Below, one piece after another: positions 16,548-26,448 of a stretch of DNA of 39,504 nt (position 1 is the stretch's first letter; each line of letters begins with the position of its first letter). Position numbers and translations under genes: made by a program. Under the pieces are notes generated by a model. It worked only from the letters and a program-made list of their open reading frames with translations, was not told the DNA's origin and made no database searches. The DNA lies in contig JAAXXI010000016.1 of the NCBI GenBank assembly GCA_013334565.1, positions 1 to 39,504 on the forward strand, given 5' to 3'. The stretch is from Chlorobiaceae bacterium (GTDB lineage: Bacteria > Bacteroidota > Chlorobiia > Chlorobiales > Chlorobiaceae).

Positions 16548-16745
16548 GCTGAAAATATTGTCGTTCAGAGTGTTTGACCGGCCCCGCCGGTTTTCCGGAT
16601 ATTTCAAACTTTAAGTGTATGAAAAAAAAGGCGAATAGTAAAGCTGTCCGGAAGCATCAGTCCGTATGGCGGCAAAACTCTTCGTTATGCCTATATTGAG
16701 CCTTTTACAGGTAATGGTGAAACGAACAGGGGGCAATGAAAAGGT

Positions 16746-18629
16746 ATGGTGCTGTTGACAGTAGAAGGGTTGCAGAAGCAATATGGTCTGAAACATCTGT
16801 TCTCGGATGTTTCTTTCGGTGTCGAAGAACGTGACAAGATCGGTTTCATCGGAGCGAACGGAAGCGGAAAAAGCACGCTTCTGAAGATCCTTGCCGGGGT
16901 TGAAACACCGGACAAAGGCAAAGTCATGGTTGCCAACCAGAAAAAAATCGCCTACCTGCCGCAGGATTCTCCTTACGATCCTGTTCATACCGTGCTCGAG
17001 GCTGTCATGAAGTCCAGCGACAGGGAGATGGACCTTATCTATCAGTACGAAATGGTCTGCATGGAACTCGAAGAGAAGCATGGTGAAGACCCGTCGCTTA
17101 TGGAACGGATGAGCCGGCTGGCACATGAGCTCGATGTTTCTGGTGCATGGGAGCTTGAATCGAATGCGAAAACCGTGCTCGGGAAACTCGGTCTTTATGA
17201 TCTCGATGCAAGAATGGGCGATCTGTCCGGCGGGCAGCGCAAAAGGGTTGCCCTTGCACATACGCTGATCGTGCCGAGCGATGGCATGATTCTCGACGAA
17301 CCGACGAACCATCTCGATGCGGACAGCGTCGAATGGCTCGAGCAGTATATCAGCCGCTACCAGGGAGCAGTGCTGCTCATCACGCATGACCGGTATTTTC
17401 TCGACCGGGTCGCGACGCGCATGATCGAGCTCGATGGCCGGACGGCTATAACCTATACGGGCGGTTATTCGAGCTATCTTCAGCAGAAAGCCGAGATGGA
17501 AGAGCAGGCGCAGAGGGACGAACGGAAACGTCAGGCACTGATCAAAGAGGAGCTTGACTGGATGCGTACAGGATGCAAGGCACGCACAACCAAACAGAAA
17601 GCGCGCATGCAGAGGGCTGAAAGTCTGGTTTACAGCCCGAAGAAGGAAAAAGAGCTGGCGCTCGAAATCGGATTCGGAGCAGGGCGTCTCGGGGACAAAA
17701 TCATCGAGTTCCATAAGGTTTCAAAATCCTACGGTGACAAACTGCTGCTGAAATCATTTGAATATCACCTCCAGAAAGGCGACCGTATCGGTATCATCGG
17801 GGCTAACGGTTCAGGAAAAACCACGCTGTTCGAGATGATTGCCGGCCGGGTCAAGCCGGACAGCGGCCATATCGATATAGGCAAAACCGTGAAAATCGGT
17901 TACTACGATCAGCAGAGCCGCGGCCTTGACGACGACAAGAGAGTCATCGAATATATCCAGGATGAAGCTGAACAGATCAGGACACATGACGGCAGTGTTA
18001 TTTCGGCTTCGAAAATGCTGGAGCGGTTCCTGTTTGCCCCGTCGGTCCAGTACAATTATATCCGTACGCTATCCGGAGGTGAGCGCCGGAGGCTCTACAT
18101 GCTCAGGCAGCTGATGGCTTCCCCTAACGTGCTGCTGCTTGACGAGCCTACCAACGATCTCGATATTCCGACCCTTCGGGTGCTCGAGGATTTTCTCGAC
18201 AGCTATGCAGGATGCCTGTTGGTGATCAGTCATGACCGGTATTTCCTTGACCGGACGATCGAATACATTTTCGCTTTTGAAGAAAACGGTGCCGTGAAGC
18301 GCTATCCCGGAAACTATTCCGTCTATCTCGAGATGAAAGCATCCAGGGAAGAGAAGTTCGTGAAGAAACCGGAGCAGAGGGAAACGAAAAAAGTCGAAAA
18401 AAACGTTTCCCGGCCTGACAAACTGAGCGGAAAGGAAAAGCGGGAGCTCGAGATGCTCGAACAATCGATCAGCAAGTCGGAGGCTTTTCAGTCGCAACTG
18501 GCGGAACGGCTTGCCTCGGCCGGAAATGATTTCGATAAGCAGAAGAAAATCGGCGATGAACTGCATCAGCTTCAGCAGAAACTCGAAACAGACATGGAAC
18601 GGTGGACGGAACTTGCCGAAAGAGCGTGA
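16746..18629 (+). CDS. ABC-F family ATP-binding protein (Uup-like)
   Basis: A 627-residue soluble protein with two ABC domains and no membrane segments. Domain 1 has Walker A GANGSGKST (residues 36-44), signature LSGGQRKRVALA and Walker B MILDEPTNHLD. Domain 2 has GANGSGKTT, LSGGERRRLYML and LLLDEPTNDLD. Between them is the basic, helical P-site tRNA interaction motif region (LIKEELDWMRTGCKARTTKQKARM). The C-terminus is a charged coiled coil (about 545-627), as in Uup. Relatives act on ribosomes, rescuing stalled or mis-positioned P-site tRNA, and Uup also affects transposon excision. The gene precedes alkD by 20 bp. Confidence 0.9.
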   Translation: MVLLTVEGLQKQYGLKHLFSDVSFGVEERDKIGFIGANGSGKSTLLKILAGVETPDKGKVMVANQKKIAYLPQDSPYDPVHTVLEAVMKSSDREMDLIYQYEMVCMELEEKHGEDPSLMERMSRLAHELDVSGAWELESNAKTVLGKLGLYDLDARMGDLSGGQRKRVALAHTLIVPSDGMILDEPTNHLDADSVEWLEQYISRYQGAVLLITHDRYFLDRVATRMIELDGRTAITYTGGYSSYLQQKAEMEEQAQRDERKRQALIKEELDWMRTGCKARTTKQKARMQRAESLVYSPKKEKELALEIGFGAGRLGDKIIEFHKVSKSYGDKLLLKSFEYHLQKGDRIGIIGANGSGKTTLFEMIAGRVKPDSGHIDIGKTVKIGYYDQQSRGLDDDKRVIEYIQDEAEQIRTHDGSVISASKMLERFLFAPSVQYNYIRTLSGGERRRLYMLRQLMASPNVLLLDEPTNDLDIPTLRVLEDFLDSYAGCLLVISHDRYFLDRTIEYIFAFEENGAVKRYPGNYSVYLEMKASREEKFVKKPEQRETKKVEKNVSRPDKLSGKEKRELEMLEQSISKSEAFQSQLAERLASAGNDFDKQKKIGDELHQLQQKLETDMERWTELAERA

Positions 18630-18649
18630 AGGTGAAAAGGAATGCAGAC

Positions 18650-19354
18650 ATGACCGCTGCGAAGATTCGTTCTAAACTCGAAGAGCTTGCCGATCAGGAC
18701 GCAGCTCTTTTTGCTGGGCGGTTTTTCAAAACCGGACCGGGGCAGTATGGTGAAGGGGACCTCTTCCGGGGTATTCGCGTTCCTGTGCTGAGGAAAATTG
18801 CACGTTCATTCGCAGACACTCCTCTGCAGGAAGTGCTCGAACTGCTTCATTCACCCTATCATGAAGACCGCCTGGTCGCCCTGCTTCTCCTGATGCACCG
18901 TTTTTCAGGAGCAGAGCAGGTGGGTCGGGAAAAGATATATGAGCTCTACATCACAAACACGTGTTTCATCAACAACTGGGACCTTGTGGACATATCGTCT
19001 CCCCATATCGTCGGCAGGTTTCTGTTTCAGCGTTCGAGATCGCCGCTTTACACCCTTGCCGTTTCCAGTGATCTCTGGGAACGAAGGATAGCCATAACAG
19101 CCACATTCTATTTCATCAGACAGGGCGAGTTCGAAGATACGCTTGCAATTGCAGGAGAGCTGCTCGATGACAGGGAAGACCTGATCCACAAGGCTGCAGG
19201 CTGGATGCTTCGGGAAGTCGGCAAGCGGGATATGGCGGCTGAAGAGCGTTTTCTGTTGCAGCATTACCGCAGGATGCCCCGGACCATGCTTCGATACGCT
19301 ATCGAGCGGTTTCCGGAGGAAAAACGGCTGTCTTACCTCAAAGGTGAACTATAA
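18650..19354 (+). CDS. alkD: DNA alkylation repair protein, AlkD family
   Basis: A 234-residue all-helical HEAT-like-repeat glycosylase that excises bulky or cationic N3/N7-alkylated purines. Recognisable segments are AAKIRSKLEELAD, FFKTGPGQYGEGDLFRGIRVPVLRKIAR (the conserved start of the family), SPYHEDRLVALLLLMHRF, CFINNWDLVDISSPHIVGRFL (the conserved N-N-W-D-L-V-D motif at the active site), WERRIAITATFYFIRQGEF, and HKAAGWMLREVGKRD. The frame starts upstream at 18602 inside the ABC-F gene; the ATG at 18650 is preceded by AAAAGG and begins the domain. Likely co-transcribed with the ABC-F gene. Confidence 0.92.
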   Translation: MTAAKIRSKLEELADQDAALFAGRFFKTGPGQYGEGDLFRGIRVPVLRKIARSFADTPLQEVLELLHSPYHEDRLVALLLLMHRFSGAEQVGREKIYELYITNTCFINNWDLVDISSPHIVGRFLFQRSRSPLYTLAVSSDLWERRIAITATFYFIRQGEFEDTLAIAGELLDDREDLIHKAAGWMLREVGKRDMAAEERFLLQHYRRMPRTMLRYAIERFPEEKRLSYLKGEL

Positions 19355-19381
19355 AAAGCCGCTTTTCCAGGGGTTTCAATG

Positions 19382-21583
19382 TTACTTCTTCTGGAATTCA
19401 GGATGGCCGGTCTGCCAGAGACCGAAACTCAGCACATCTGCCATCGATGCGAAATCCTTTGTTTTGGTGTTGCCTATACCATGGCCTGACTTGCCGTCCG
19501 CATAAAAGAGCACAGGCTTGCCGGAAGCGCTCGCCTTTGCCAGACGCGCAGCAAATTTTGCCGGCTGCCATGCGATCACCCTCGGATCGTTGAGCCCTGC
19601 AGTTACAAGTGCTGCCGGGTAAGGCACGTTGTCGTCGATATTGATGTAGGGGTCCATCTCAATAAGTGCCATGCATTCGCCCCTGTTTTTAACGGTTCCG
19701 AATTCAGGTGCGTTTACCGGTCCGTTCGGTGTCAGCTCTCCACGAAGAGGGTTCATCAGGCCTACCTGGGCGATCACGGCGCCAAACAGGTCCGGTCGTT
19801 CTGTCATTGCCCGTCCGACGAGAATTCCTCCGGCACTTGCACCGTTAATTGCAATTTTACCGCTGTGGGTATAGCCGTTTTCATCGAGATAAAGTGCACA
19901 GCTTATAAGATCTTTCCAGGTGTTGGGCTTGTTTCCTTTCATGCCATCGGTGTGCCATGCATCTCCGAGTTCACCGCCGCCCCTGACATGCGCATATGCG
20001 AGGACACCGCCTTTGATCGTCCAGAGCAGCATTGCAGGGCTGAAATATGGAGTTACCGCCTTGCCGTACGCACCGTACCCGTAGAGAAACGCCGGGTTCC
20101 CGCCGTCTTTTTTCAATCCCGCTTTATAAACAACAGAGAGTGGCACCATGACATTGTCGTGTGAAGGGACCATAAGTTCTTCAACAACAAGGTCGCTGTA
20201 TTCCGGATACTCAGCAGGAGATGAAAGCGTTTCCTTGCGGAACTCGTTTTTTGCCGCATCATACCGGTATCTCCGGAAATCGTTTGCCCATCCTGCAATA
20301 ACGATCCAGATGTCAGGGAAGAGGAAGCTTTTCGAAAAAAGCGTAATGGTACCCGGATTGAACGGGGGCTGGAGCTCAACGGCAGATTTGCTGCCGTACT
20401 CCTGACGGTAAAGCTTCGCTTTTACACCGTTTATCGACTGAGTGAAATAGAGAGCTTCGCTGGTAAGGACAAACGATGTGAGCTTTGCGTGCGGATTTTC
20501 AGGGATGACCGTTTCTGCGTGAAGCAAGTCCGGCCTGGCAAGCGCGGTTTTCATGACCTTGAAATGCGGCGCGTTTTTTGGAGTGTAAAAATAGATTTCA
20601 CTTTTGTTCACCGCAAAATCATGGACTTCGTTCTCGGGGCGGAAAAGCGGTTTCCAGTTGATTTTCGTTCCGGTTATTTCGGAAGCGGGCGCATAGTGAA
20701 CGGTAAGCCTCCGGTCGACATTCATGACATACGCGAAAAGATAGCCGCATTTGGTGTTGTATTCGACACCGGGAATATCTTCGCTCCGTATATTCAGCTG
20801 CGGGTCGGTAGTTCTCGAGAAGATTTCACGGTCGGTTGACGGATCGGTGCCTGCGACATGCAGAAAGACTTTGCTGTCGTTCTGAGGGTTCTGACCCGGA
20901 TTTGTAACCGGCAGCAGACGGTTATAGAGAAATGCATTTTCATCGGGCAGCCATGACGGGCTGGCAAACCTGCAGCGGTCTATCTTTTCCGGATAGATTT
21001 TTTTTGAAGCGACATCCATGACAAGCAGGATACTGTTTTCAGATCCGTTTGCAGATATCGATATCACTACTTTTGCTCCTTTTTCGGAAGCCGATATGCC
21101 GGTAATGACATATTTTTTATCGCTGCCGCCGGAAAACGTAGCCGGGTCGAAGAGCATGGTTTCCTTGCCGCTGAACCCTTCACGGGTGAAAAGTTTGCCG
21201 GTTTCATCATCCGGAGTTTCCTTCAGATAGAAATACAGGTCATTGTCGGTAACAGAGAGGCTGTAAACCTTTGATGTTCTTCTTTTATCGAAATCCCTGA
21301 TTTTTTCGAGCAGATCCTTGCGTCCCGGAATGTTGTCAAGAACGGTACGGGCATAAACTGTTTGTTCCTTCATCCATTGCTGGACTTTCGGATCATCGAG
21401 TTTTTCAAGGGGCTGAAATGGATCGAGGATTTTCAGGCCGTAATACTCATCGACGATCCTGTCTTCAGGAGGTGCGGAGAGTTTCTGATTCGCAGAGTTC
21501 TGATCTGCATGAAGAGCATACGGAGTGAGAAGAAAAACGGCAGTCGATATCGTAAGAAAAGCTTTTTTCAAAAACATAGTCAT
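19382..21583 (-). CDS. Secreted prolyl oligopeptidase (S9A family)
   Basis: A 733-residue serine peptidase cleaving after proline in short peptides. An N-terminal signal peptide is visible (FLKKAFLTISTAVFLLTPYALHA), so export to the periplasm is likely. A beta-propeller spans about 80-430. The catalytic alpha/beta-hydrolase domain carries NGASAGG with nucleophile Ser583, the YGYGAYG oxyanion region, LNDPRV with the acid Asp, and KSGHGIGN with the His. The frame opens at 21649, but the ATGs at 21583 or 21577 start directly before the signal peptide. It is convergent with alkD, 27 bp apart. Confidence 0.9.
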   Translation of the reverse strand: MTMFLKKAFLTISTAVFLLTPYALHADQNSANQKLSAPPEDRIVDEYYGLKILDPFQPLEKLDDPKVQQWMKEQTVYARTVLDNIPGRKDLLEKIRDFDKRRTSKVYSLSVTDNDLYFYLKETPDDETGKLFTREGFSGKETMLFDPATFSGGSDKKYVITGISASEKGAKVVISISANGSENSILLVMDVASKKIYPEKIDRCRFASPSWLPDENAFLYNRLLPVTNPGQNPQNDSKVFLHVAGTDPSTDREIFSRTTDPQLNIRSEDIPGVEYNTKCGYLFAYVMNVDRRLTVHYAPASEITGTKINWKPLFRPENEVHDFAVNKSEIYFYTPKNAPHFKVMKTALARPDLLHAETVIPENPHAKLTSFVLTSEALYFTQSINGVKAKLYRQEYGSKSAVELQPPFNPGTITLFSKSFLFPDIWIVIAGWANDFRRYRYDAAKNEFRKETLSSPAEYPEYSDLVVEELMVPSHDNVMVPLSVVYKAGLKKDGGNPAFLYGYGAYGKAVTPYFSPAMLLWTIKGGVLAYAHVRGGGELGDAWHTDGMKGNKPNTWKDLISCALYLDENGYTHSGKIAINGASAGGILVGRAMTERPDLFGAVIAQVGLMNPLRGELTPNGPVNAPEFGTVKNRGECMALIEMDPYINIDDNVPYPAALVTAGLNDPRVIAWQPAKFAARLAKASASGKPVLFYADGKSGHGIGNTKTKDFASMADVLSFGLWQTGHPEFQKK

Positions 21584-21705
21584 AGGATCTACATGAGTAA
21601 ATAATTCAATCCGGTCCTGTTTGCCATTTTTCAGGCTTTTGTCTTTCATGCCAACGGGTTTTCCATAACAAAGCTCATCGTGAGCCGGGAAAAAGTCATT
21701 CTCGT

Positions 21706-22287
21706 TCAGCAGCCATGCAGTTTTTTCAGCAGGAAAGCCATCGACTTGCCAAGGTCCCGCATATTTTCCAGACCTTCATGGTCCTTTTCCACCTCGTTGC
21801 CTTCCTTTCCTCCAAATCCGAGGTTCCAGTATGTTGAACCGACAATGAACATGCTACAGATCTGGAAAAGGTGGTTGATGGTATCGAAAGCGTGAATACC
21901 GCCGCCCCTGCGTAATGAAACAACAGCCGCTCCGACTTTGTGGTGGAAAAGGTTGCCGTTTACCCGCGATACATAACCCGATCTGTCAATCAGGGCTTTA
22001 AGCTCAGGAGTAATGTCCGCAAAATAAGTCGGAGAAGCGAGGATCATGCCGTCGGCTTCGAGCATTTTATTGAATATCGCGTTGAAGTTGTCGTTTTTTG
22101 TCGAACACTGCCTGTCTTTCAGTTCAATACAGCGGTAGCAGGAGAGACAGCCTCTGATCATCGTGCCGCCGACCTGGACGAGTTCGGTTTCTATACCTTC
22201 AGATTCAAGGGTTTTTGCTGCAAGCTTGAGAAGTTTGCTGGTATTCCCTTCGCTGCGCGGGCTTCCATTGACGAGAAGTACTTTCAT
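21706..22287 (-). CDS. Iron-sulfur flavoprotein-like NADPH-dependent FMN reductase
   Basis: A 193-residue flavodoxin-fold protein. The N-terminal VLLVNGSPRSEGNTSKLL is the FMN-phosphate loop of the FMN_red family, and ILASPTYFADITPELKALIDR is the second flavin-binding segment. A cysteine set Cys47-x2-Cys50-x2-Cys53-x7-Cys61 matches the compact C-x2-C-x2-C-x4-7-C motif that binds 4Fe-4S in archaeal iron-sulfur flavoproteins. It is therefore probably a low-potential electron carrier or oxygen/peroxide-scavenging reductase of anaerobes. It is monocistronic, between the oligopeptidase and the pseudouridine synthase, all on the minus strand. Confidence 0.83.
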   Translation of the reverse strand: MKVLLVNGSPRSEGNTSKLLKLAAKTLESEGIETELVQVGGTMIRGCLSCYRCIELKDRQCSTKNDNFNAIFNKMLEADGMILASPTYFADITPELKALIDRSGYVSRVNGNLFHHKVGAAVVSLRRGGGIHAFDTINHLFQICSMFIVGSTYWNLGFGGKEGNEVEKDHEGLENMRDLGKSMAFLLKKLHGC

Positions 22288-22409
22288 GACTGGTAGAAGT
22301 GATAGGTTAGTTTCCGCTTTTACAAGTTTTTACACTGTCCCGAACCTTTATGGGAACACACAGAATAGTCTTATCGAAGAAAAAAAGCAAACCACAATAA
22401 GAAAGAAGG

Positions 22410-23459
22410 TCAGATGGATGTATTTCGCACAATGGTGCGTATTTTTTCAAAGGCGGCCAGCATATCTTCTGGAAGCGGAGCGGTAAATGTCACCTTTTCC
22501 CTGGTCATGGGCTGATGAAATGAAAGGGTTTCGGCATGTAGGGCCTGACGGGGAAGGATTTCAAGCAGGTTTTTTACAAACTGATCGCTTCTGCTGAACG
22601 GGAGAGTACGTATTGCGGTTCCACCGTATGTTTCATCACCGACTATCGGGTGACCGATGTGCTGCATGTGGACCCGGATCTGATGGGTCCTGCCGGTATG
22701 GAGTGTGACCGATACCATCGAAAACCATTGCAAATCTTCTGTAACCATATAATCCGTCACGGCTGTTTTGCCATCCTTGCCTTCGAAAGGAAAATTCGCC
22801 ATGACTTTCCGGTCTTTTCTGGATCGTCCTATGTTGGTTTTAATGGTGCCGTCGGGCGGATCGGGAACACCCCAGACTATAGCCTTGTAAGTTTTCTGCA
22901 CCTGCCGTTCGGCGAACTGCCTTGCAAGCCGGTGCAGGGCAAGGGTATTTTTTGCGATGATAATGAGCCCGGAGGTGTTTTTGTCGAGGCGGTGGACGAT
23001 GCCCGGACGAAGCTGGGATTTGTCGAGCTCTTCCGCATCCTTGCCGATATGGAAGAGGATCGCGTTGGCAAGCGTTCCGGTCCAGTTGCCGAAAGCCGGG
23101 TGGACAACCATGCCGGGTCTTTTGTTGATCACCATCATGTCGCTGTCTTCGTACATGACATCGATATCGATCTCTTCGGGTGCGAGCTCGGGCGCGGGTG
23201 GACGCAGGAAGGTCATCTCTATAATATCGCATGACTTGATGCGGTAGTTAGATCTGACGGTTTTTCCGTTAACCAGAACCCTTCCGTCTTCTATGGCCTC
23301 CTGAACTTTGTTTCGCGTTGCGTTTTCAACCTGCCTTGTCAGATACTGGTCGATGCGCATGGAGGATTGAACCTTGCTGACCTGTATGGTGAGCTTTTTA
23401 GGTTCAAGGGCCGGTTCCTGCTGAACATCCGATTGGTTTTTTAACGGCTGATTTTGCAT
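22410..23459 (-). CDS. rluD: RluD-family 23S rRNA pseudouridine synthase
   Basis: A 349-residue synthase converting uridines in the large ribosomal RNA to pseudouridine. An S4 RNA-binding domain lies at about 30-95 (SMRIDQYLTRQVENATRNKVQEAIEDGRVLVNG). The catalytic domain shows the RPGMVVHPAFGN segment, the active-site motif HRLDKNTSGL with Asp159, and VTLHTGRTHQIRVHMQHIGHPIVGD. The order matches RluA/RluC/RluD enzymes; RluD is the best guess because of the S4 domain and motif spelling. The frame goes back to 23528; the start at 23459 drops a non-homologous leader, and the true start could even be nearer the S4 domain. Divergent from lpd. Confidence 0.87.
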   Translation of the reverse strand: MQNQPLKNQSDVQQEPALEPKKLTIQVSKVQSSMRIDQYLTRQVENATRNKVQEAIEDGRVLVNGKTVRSNYRIKSCDIIEMTFLRPPAPELAPEEIDIDVMYEDSDMMVINKRPGMVVHPAFGNWTGTLANAILFHIGKDAEELDKSQLRPGIVHRLDKNTSGLIIIAKNTLALHRLARQFAERQVQKTYKAIVWGVPDPPDGTIKTNIGRSRKDRKVMANFPFEGKDGKTAVTDYMVTEDLQWFSMVSVTLHTGRTHQIRVHMQHIGHPIVGDETYGGTAIRTLPFSRSDQFVKNLLEILPRQALHAETLSFHQPMTREKVTFTAPLPEDMLAAFEKIRTIVRNTSI

Positions 23460-23562
23460 TTTGCGGAACTTGATTGCCGGGTATGGCTGTTCGCAGGTTT
23501 GAATGGTCTCGATCAATCCTGCGTTCAATAGCCGTTAGTATAGCAAAACCATATCATATTCA

Positions 23563-24981
23563 ATGCATTCAATGCAACAGTTGCCTGACGAAGTGAAACA
23601 TCTTGCCGTCGACCTTGCCGTTATCGGTTCTGGTCCGGGAGGATTCGAAGCAGCCTTCAGAGCTGCAAAAGCCGGTATGAAAGTCTGTCTTGTCGAAAAA
23701 GGCGCGCTTGGCGGCGTATGCGTTAACTGGGGCTGCATTCCAACGAAAGCGCTTCTCAGGAGTGTCGAAGTGTATGATCTTTTCCGAAAGGCGTCTTCTT
23801 TCGGTCTTGCCGTTCAGGCTTCGGAAATCGATCTTGCTGCAGTTGTCAAACGAAGCAGGACTGTCGCACAGAAACTTTCCAAAGGTACCGGGTTTACACT
23901 CGCAAGATCCGGGGTCGAAGTTATACAGGGAGACGCGTTGATAGTATCTCCGCACGATCTCGATGTCCTGCGTGACGGGGAGCGTGTCGCAGCATTGCAT
24001 GCGGAGCATATCATCATAGCTGCCGGGGGGCGTTTACGGCAGCTTCCAGGGCTCGAACCGGACGGCGAGCGGATCATAACCTCACGGGAAGCGCTCGCGC
24101 TGAAAAGTGTTCCGGCTTCGATGATCGTTCTTGGAGGCGGTGCAATCGGTGTCGAAATGGCCTGGTTCTACTCCAAAGCAGGATCAGCGGTTACGCTGGT
24201 GGAAATGATGCCGCGTCTTCTTCCGCTCGAGGACGAAGAGATTTCAGCCGCACTGAAGCGATCGTTCGAGAAAGCCGGAATCAACGTTGTTACCGGTGCG
24301 AAGCTCGGCAATATCACGAAAGAGTCTGACGGACTTATTGCGACATTAGCTGTTGAAGGAAGCGAGCCGCAATCCGTCAGTGCGAATTGCCTGCTTGTGG
24401 CGGTAGGGGTTACGGGTAACTGTGACGGGCTCGGGCTTGAACAGGCAGGTGTGGAAACCTCGAGAGGGTTTATCGTTACCGATGGTGCATGCAGGACATC
24501 GGTGCCGCATATATTTGCCATCGGCGATGTACGTGGCGGTATGCTGCTCGCGCACAAGGCTTCAGCAGAGGCTGTTGTCGCCGTCGAAACTATTAAAGGG
24601 AATAACCCGGAACCGGTCGATGAAACAAAGATTCCCCGATGCGTCTATGCCGAACCTTCGGTTGCAAGCATCGGGCTGAGCGAAAAGCAGGCGATAGATC
24701 AGGGTTTCAACGTCAGGGTCGGACGTTCGCCGTTCGCCTCTTCAGGCAAGGCAAATGCTTACGGTTCACTCGACGGGTTTGTCAAGCTGGTGTTCAATGC
24801 AGCCGATGACCGCCTCCTCGGTGCACACCTTGTCGGGCATGGTGCTGTCGAGCTGGTCGGTGAGCTTGTGCTTGCACGAAGCCTCGAGGTCACCTCCCTG
24901 CAGCTTGCTTCGATGATCCACGCTCATCCAACGCTCTCGGAAACCGTCAGGGAGGCTGCGGAAAATGCCCTGGAACATTAG
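23563..24981 (+). CDS. lpdA: Dihydrolipoamide dehydrogenase (E3)
   Basis: A 472-residue FAD/NAD disulfide oxidoreductase, the E3 subunit of 2-oxoacid dehydrogenase or glycine cleavage complexes. It has the FAD motif GSGPGGFEAAFRAAKAG, the redox disulfide Cys53-VNWG-Cys58, the NAD-binding strand VLGGGAIGVEMAWFYSKAG, the second FAD motif FAIGDVRGGMLLAHKA, and the dimer-interface HAHPTLSE with catalytic His. All catalytic residues are present and the length is normal. ATG at 23572 is an alternative start. No E1/E2 or lipoyl proteins are in the window, so the partner complex is encoded elsewhere. It lies 273 bp upstream of bchI on the same strand. Confidence 0.92.
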   Translation: MHSMQQLPDEVKHLAVDLAVIGSGPGGFEAAFRAAKAGMKVCLVEKGALGGVCVNWGCIPTKALLRSVEVYDLFRKASSFGLAVQASEIDLAAVVKRSRTVAQKLSKGTGFTLARSGVEVIQGDALIVSPHDLDVLRDGERVAALHAEHIIIAAGGRLRQLPGLEPDGERIITSREALALKSVPASMIVLGGGAIGVEMAWFYSKAGSAVTLVEMMPRLLPLEDEEISAALKRSFEKAGINVVTGAKLGNITKESDGLIATLAVEGSEPQSVSANCLLVAVGVTGNCDGLGLEQAGVETSRGFIVTDGACRTSVPHIFAIGDVRGGMLLAHKASAEAVVAVETIKGNNPEPVDETKIPRCVYAEPSVASIGLSEKQAIDQGFNVRVGRSPFASSGKANAYGSLDGFVKLVFNAADDRLLGAHLVGHGAVELVGELVLARSLEVTSLQLASMIHAHPTLSETVREAAENALEH

Positions 24982-25254
24982 CGAAGTCACTTTTCGGAAG
25001 CTTCTTTTCTGTCATTCGCTGTTTGCTGAAAGCAACGTTATTCCAGGAAAAAAAATGATTAATTTGTGCGGTATTAATGATGTGTAATGATCTTTTTTCT
25101 TTCCCGGGCCGGTATTGTGAAAACATTTTCGTTTGTCTTGCCAAAAGCATAAATTCAATCTCTATTATTTAAAAGTTCTTATAAAAACAGTAAACCTTTT
25201 CCTGCCAAGGTTTTTGCGCTTTGCGGGGCGGAGGTGTCAACCAAACGATCAATT

Positions 25255-26448
25255 ATGAGTCAGACTGAAACAGTTGCAAAAAAGAGTGCTGCTAAGAAAA
25301 CAGTTGCAAAAAAAACTGTTGCGGCAAAGGAAAAGGCTGATCAGGCAGTAAACGCAACAGCACCTGAAGCAGTGAAACCCGCAAAGGCTTCGTCGAAAAA
25401 GAAGAGCGGTCAGGCTTTTCCGTTTACGGCAATTGTAGGTCAGGAGGAGATGAAGCTCAGTCTGATACTCAATATTATCGATCCGAGGGTCGGCGGTGTG
25501 CTTGTGATGGGCCATAGGGGTACCGGCAAGAGCACAACAGTGAGGGCACTTGCCGAAGTGCTTCCTCTTATCGACAGAGTCGCCGGAGATACCTACAACC
25601 GTACCGTCGAGCAGTATATTGAAATGGAAGGCGGCAAGAAAGGCGGGAACAAAATCGATCCGGAATCGATCAAACTTGAGAAAATCCCTGTGCCGGTCGT
25701 CGATCTTCCGCTTGGCGCTACTGAAGACCGCGTCTGCGGTACCATCGATATCGAACAGGCGCTCACCAGCGGCGTCAAAGCCTTCGAGCCCGGCCTCCTT
25801 GCACAGGCGAACCGCGGCTTCCTTTACATCGACGAGGTCAACCTCCTTGACGATCACCTTGTTGACGTGCTTCTCGACGTTGCCGCCAGCGGCAAGAACG
25901 TGGTCGAACGTGAAGGTATCAGTATCCGTCACCCGGCCCGTTTCGTTCTTGTCGGCTCAGGTAACCCTGAAGAGGGCGAGCTCCGCCCGCAGCTTCTCGA
26001 CCGTTTCGGTCTCCATGCAAGAATCGTTACCATTCTCGATGTCGCAAAGAGGGTTGACATCGTCAAACGCCGTCGTGATTTCGACGAAGACCCGGATGCA
26101 TTCATGAAGAAATACCACCGTGAACAAGTGAAGCTTCAGAAGAAGATCGAGCTGGCAAAAGCGATACTTCCGGAAGTCACCATGGACGACAAGGTGCTGA
26201 CCGATATCGCAAAGCTCTGCATGAACCTCGGCATCGACGGCCACCGCGGAGAACTTACCATTACCCGTACAGCACATGCACACGCGGCATTCCTGGGCGA
26301 CAAGGTTGTCACCATGAAACATGTAAAGGATATCGCCGGGCTCTGTCTGCGCCACCGTCTGCGCAAGGATCCGCTCGAGACCCTTGATGCCGGTGAGAAA
26401 ATTGAACGTGAACTTGCTAAAGTACTTGGAGAAGCGGAAGCAGTATAA
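25255..26448 (+). CDS. bchI: Magnesium chelatase subunit I
   Basis: A 397-residue AAA+ ATPase, the motor subunit that with BchD and the large subunit inserts Mg2+ into protoporphyrin IX. Walker A is GHRGTGKS (86-93), Walker B is LYIDEVNLLDD with Asp193-Glu194, and the arginine-finger/sensor region is RPQLLDRFGLHA. The chelatase-specific inserts TYNRTVEQYIEMEGG and GATEDRVCGTIDIEQAL are present. Residues 1-53 form an unusual Lys/Ala/Val-rich leader (repeats of KKTVA) that makes it longer than typical BchI (about 340-350). A GTG at 25234 could extend it by seven codons. It overlaps bchD by one base (TAATG), so the two are coupled. Confidence 0.95.
   Translation: MSQTETVAKKSAAKKTVAKKTVAAKEKADQAVNATAPEAVKPAKASSKKKSGQAFPFTAIVGQEEMKLSLILNIIDPRVGGVLVMGHRGTGKSTTVRALAEVLPLIDRVAGDTYNRTVEQYIEMEGGKKGGNKIDPESIKLEKIPVPVVDLPLGATEDRVCGTIDIEQALTSGVKAFEPGLLAQANRGFLYIDEVNLLDDHLVDVLLDVAASGKNVVEREGISIRHPARFVLVGSGNPEEGELRPQLLDRFGLHARIVTILDVAKRVDIVKRRRDFDEDPDAFMKKYHREQVKLQKKIELAKAILPEVTMDDKVLTDIAKLCMNLGIDGHRGELTITRTAHAHAAFLGDKVVTMKHVKDIAGLCLRHRLRKDPLETLDAGEKIERELAKVLGEAEAV

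Noticed and set aside
16611..17714. A 367-codon minus-strand frame opposite the ABC-F gene
   Set aside because: It overlaps a complete ABC domain on the plus strand and encodes no recognisable motif.
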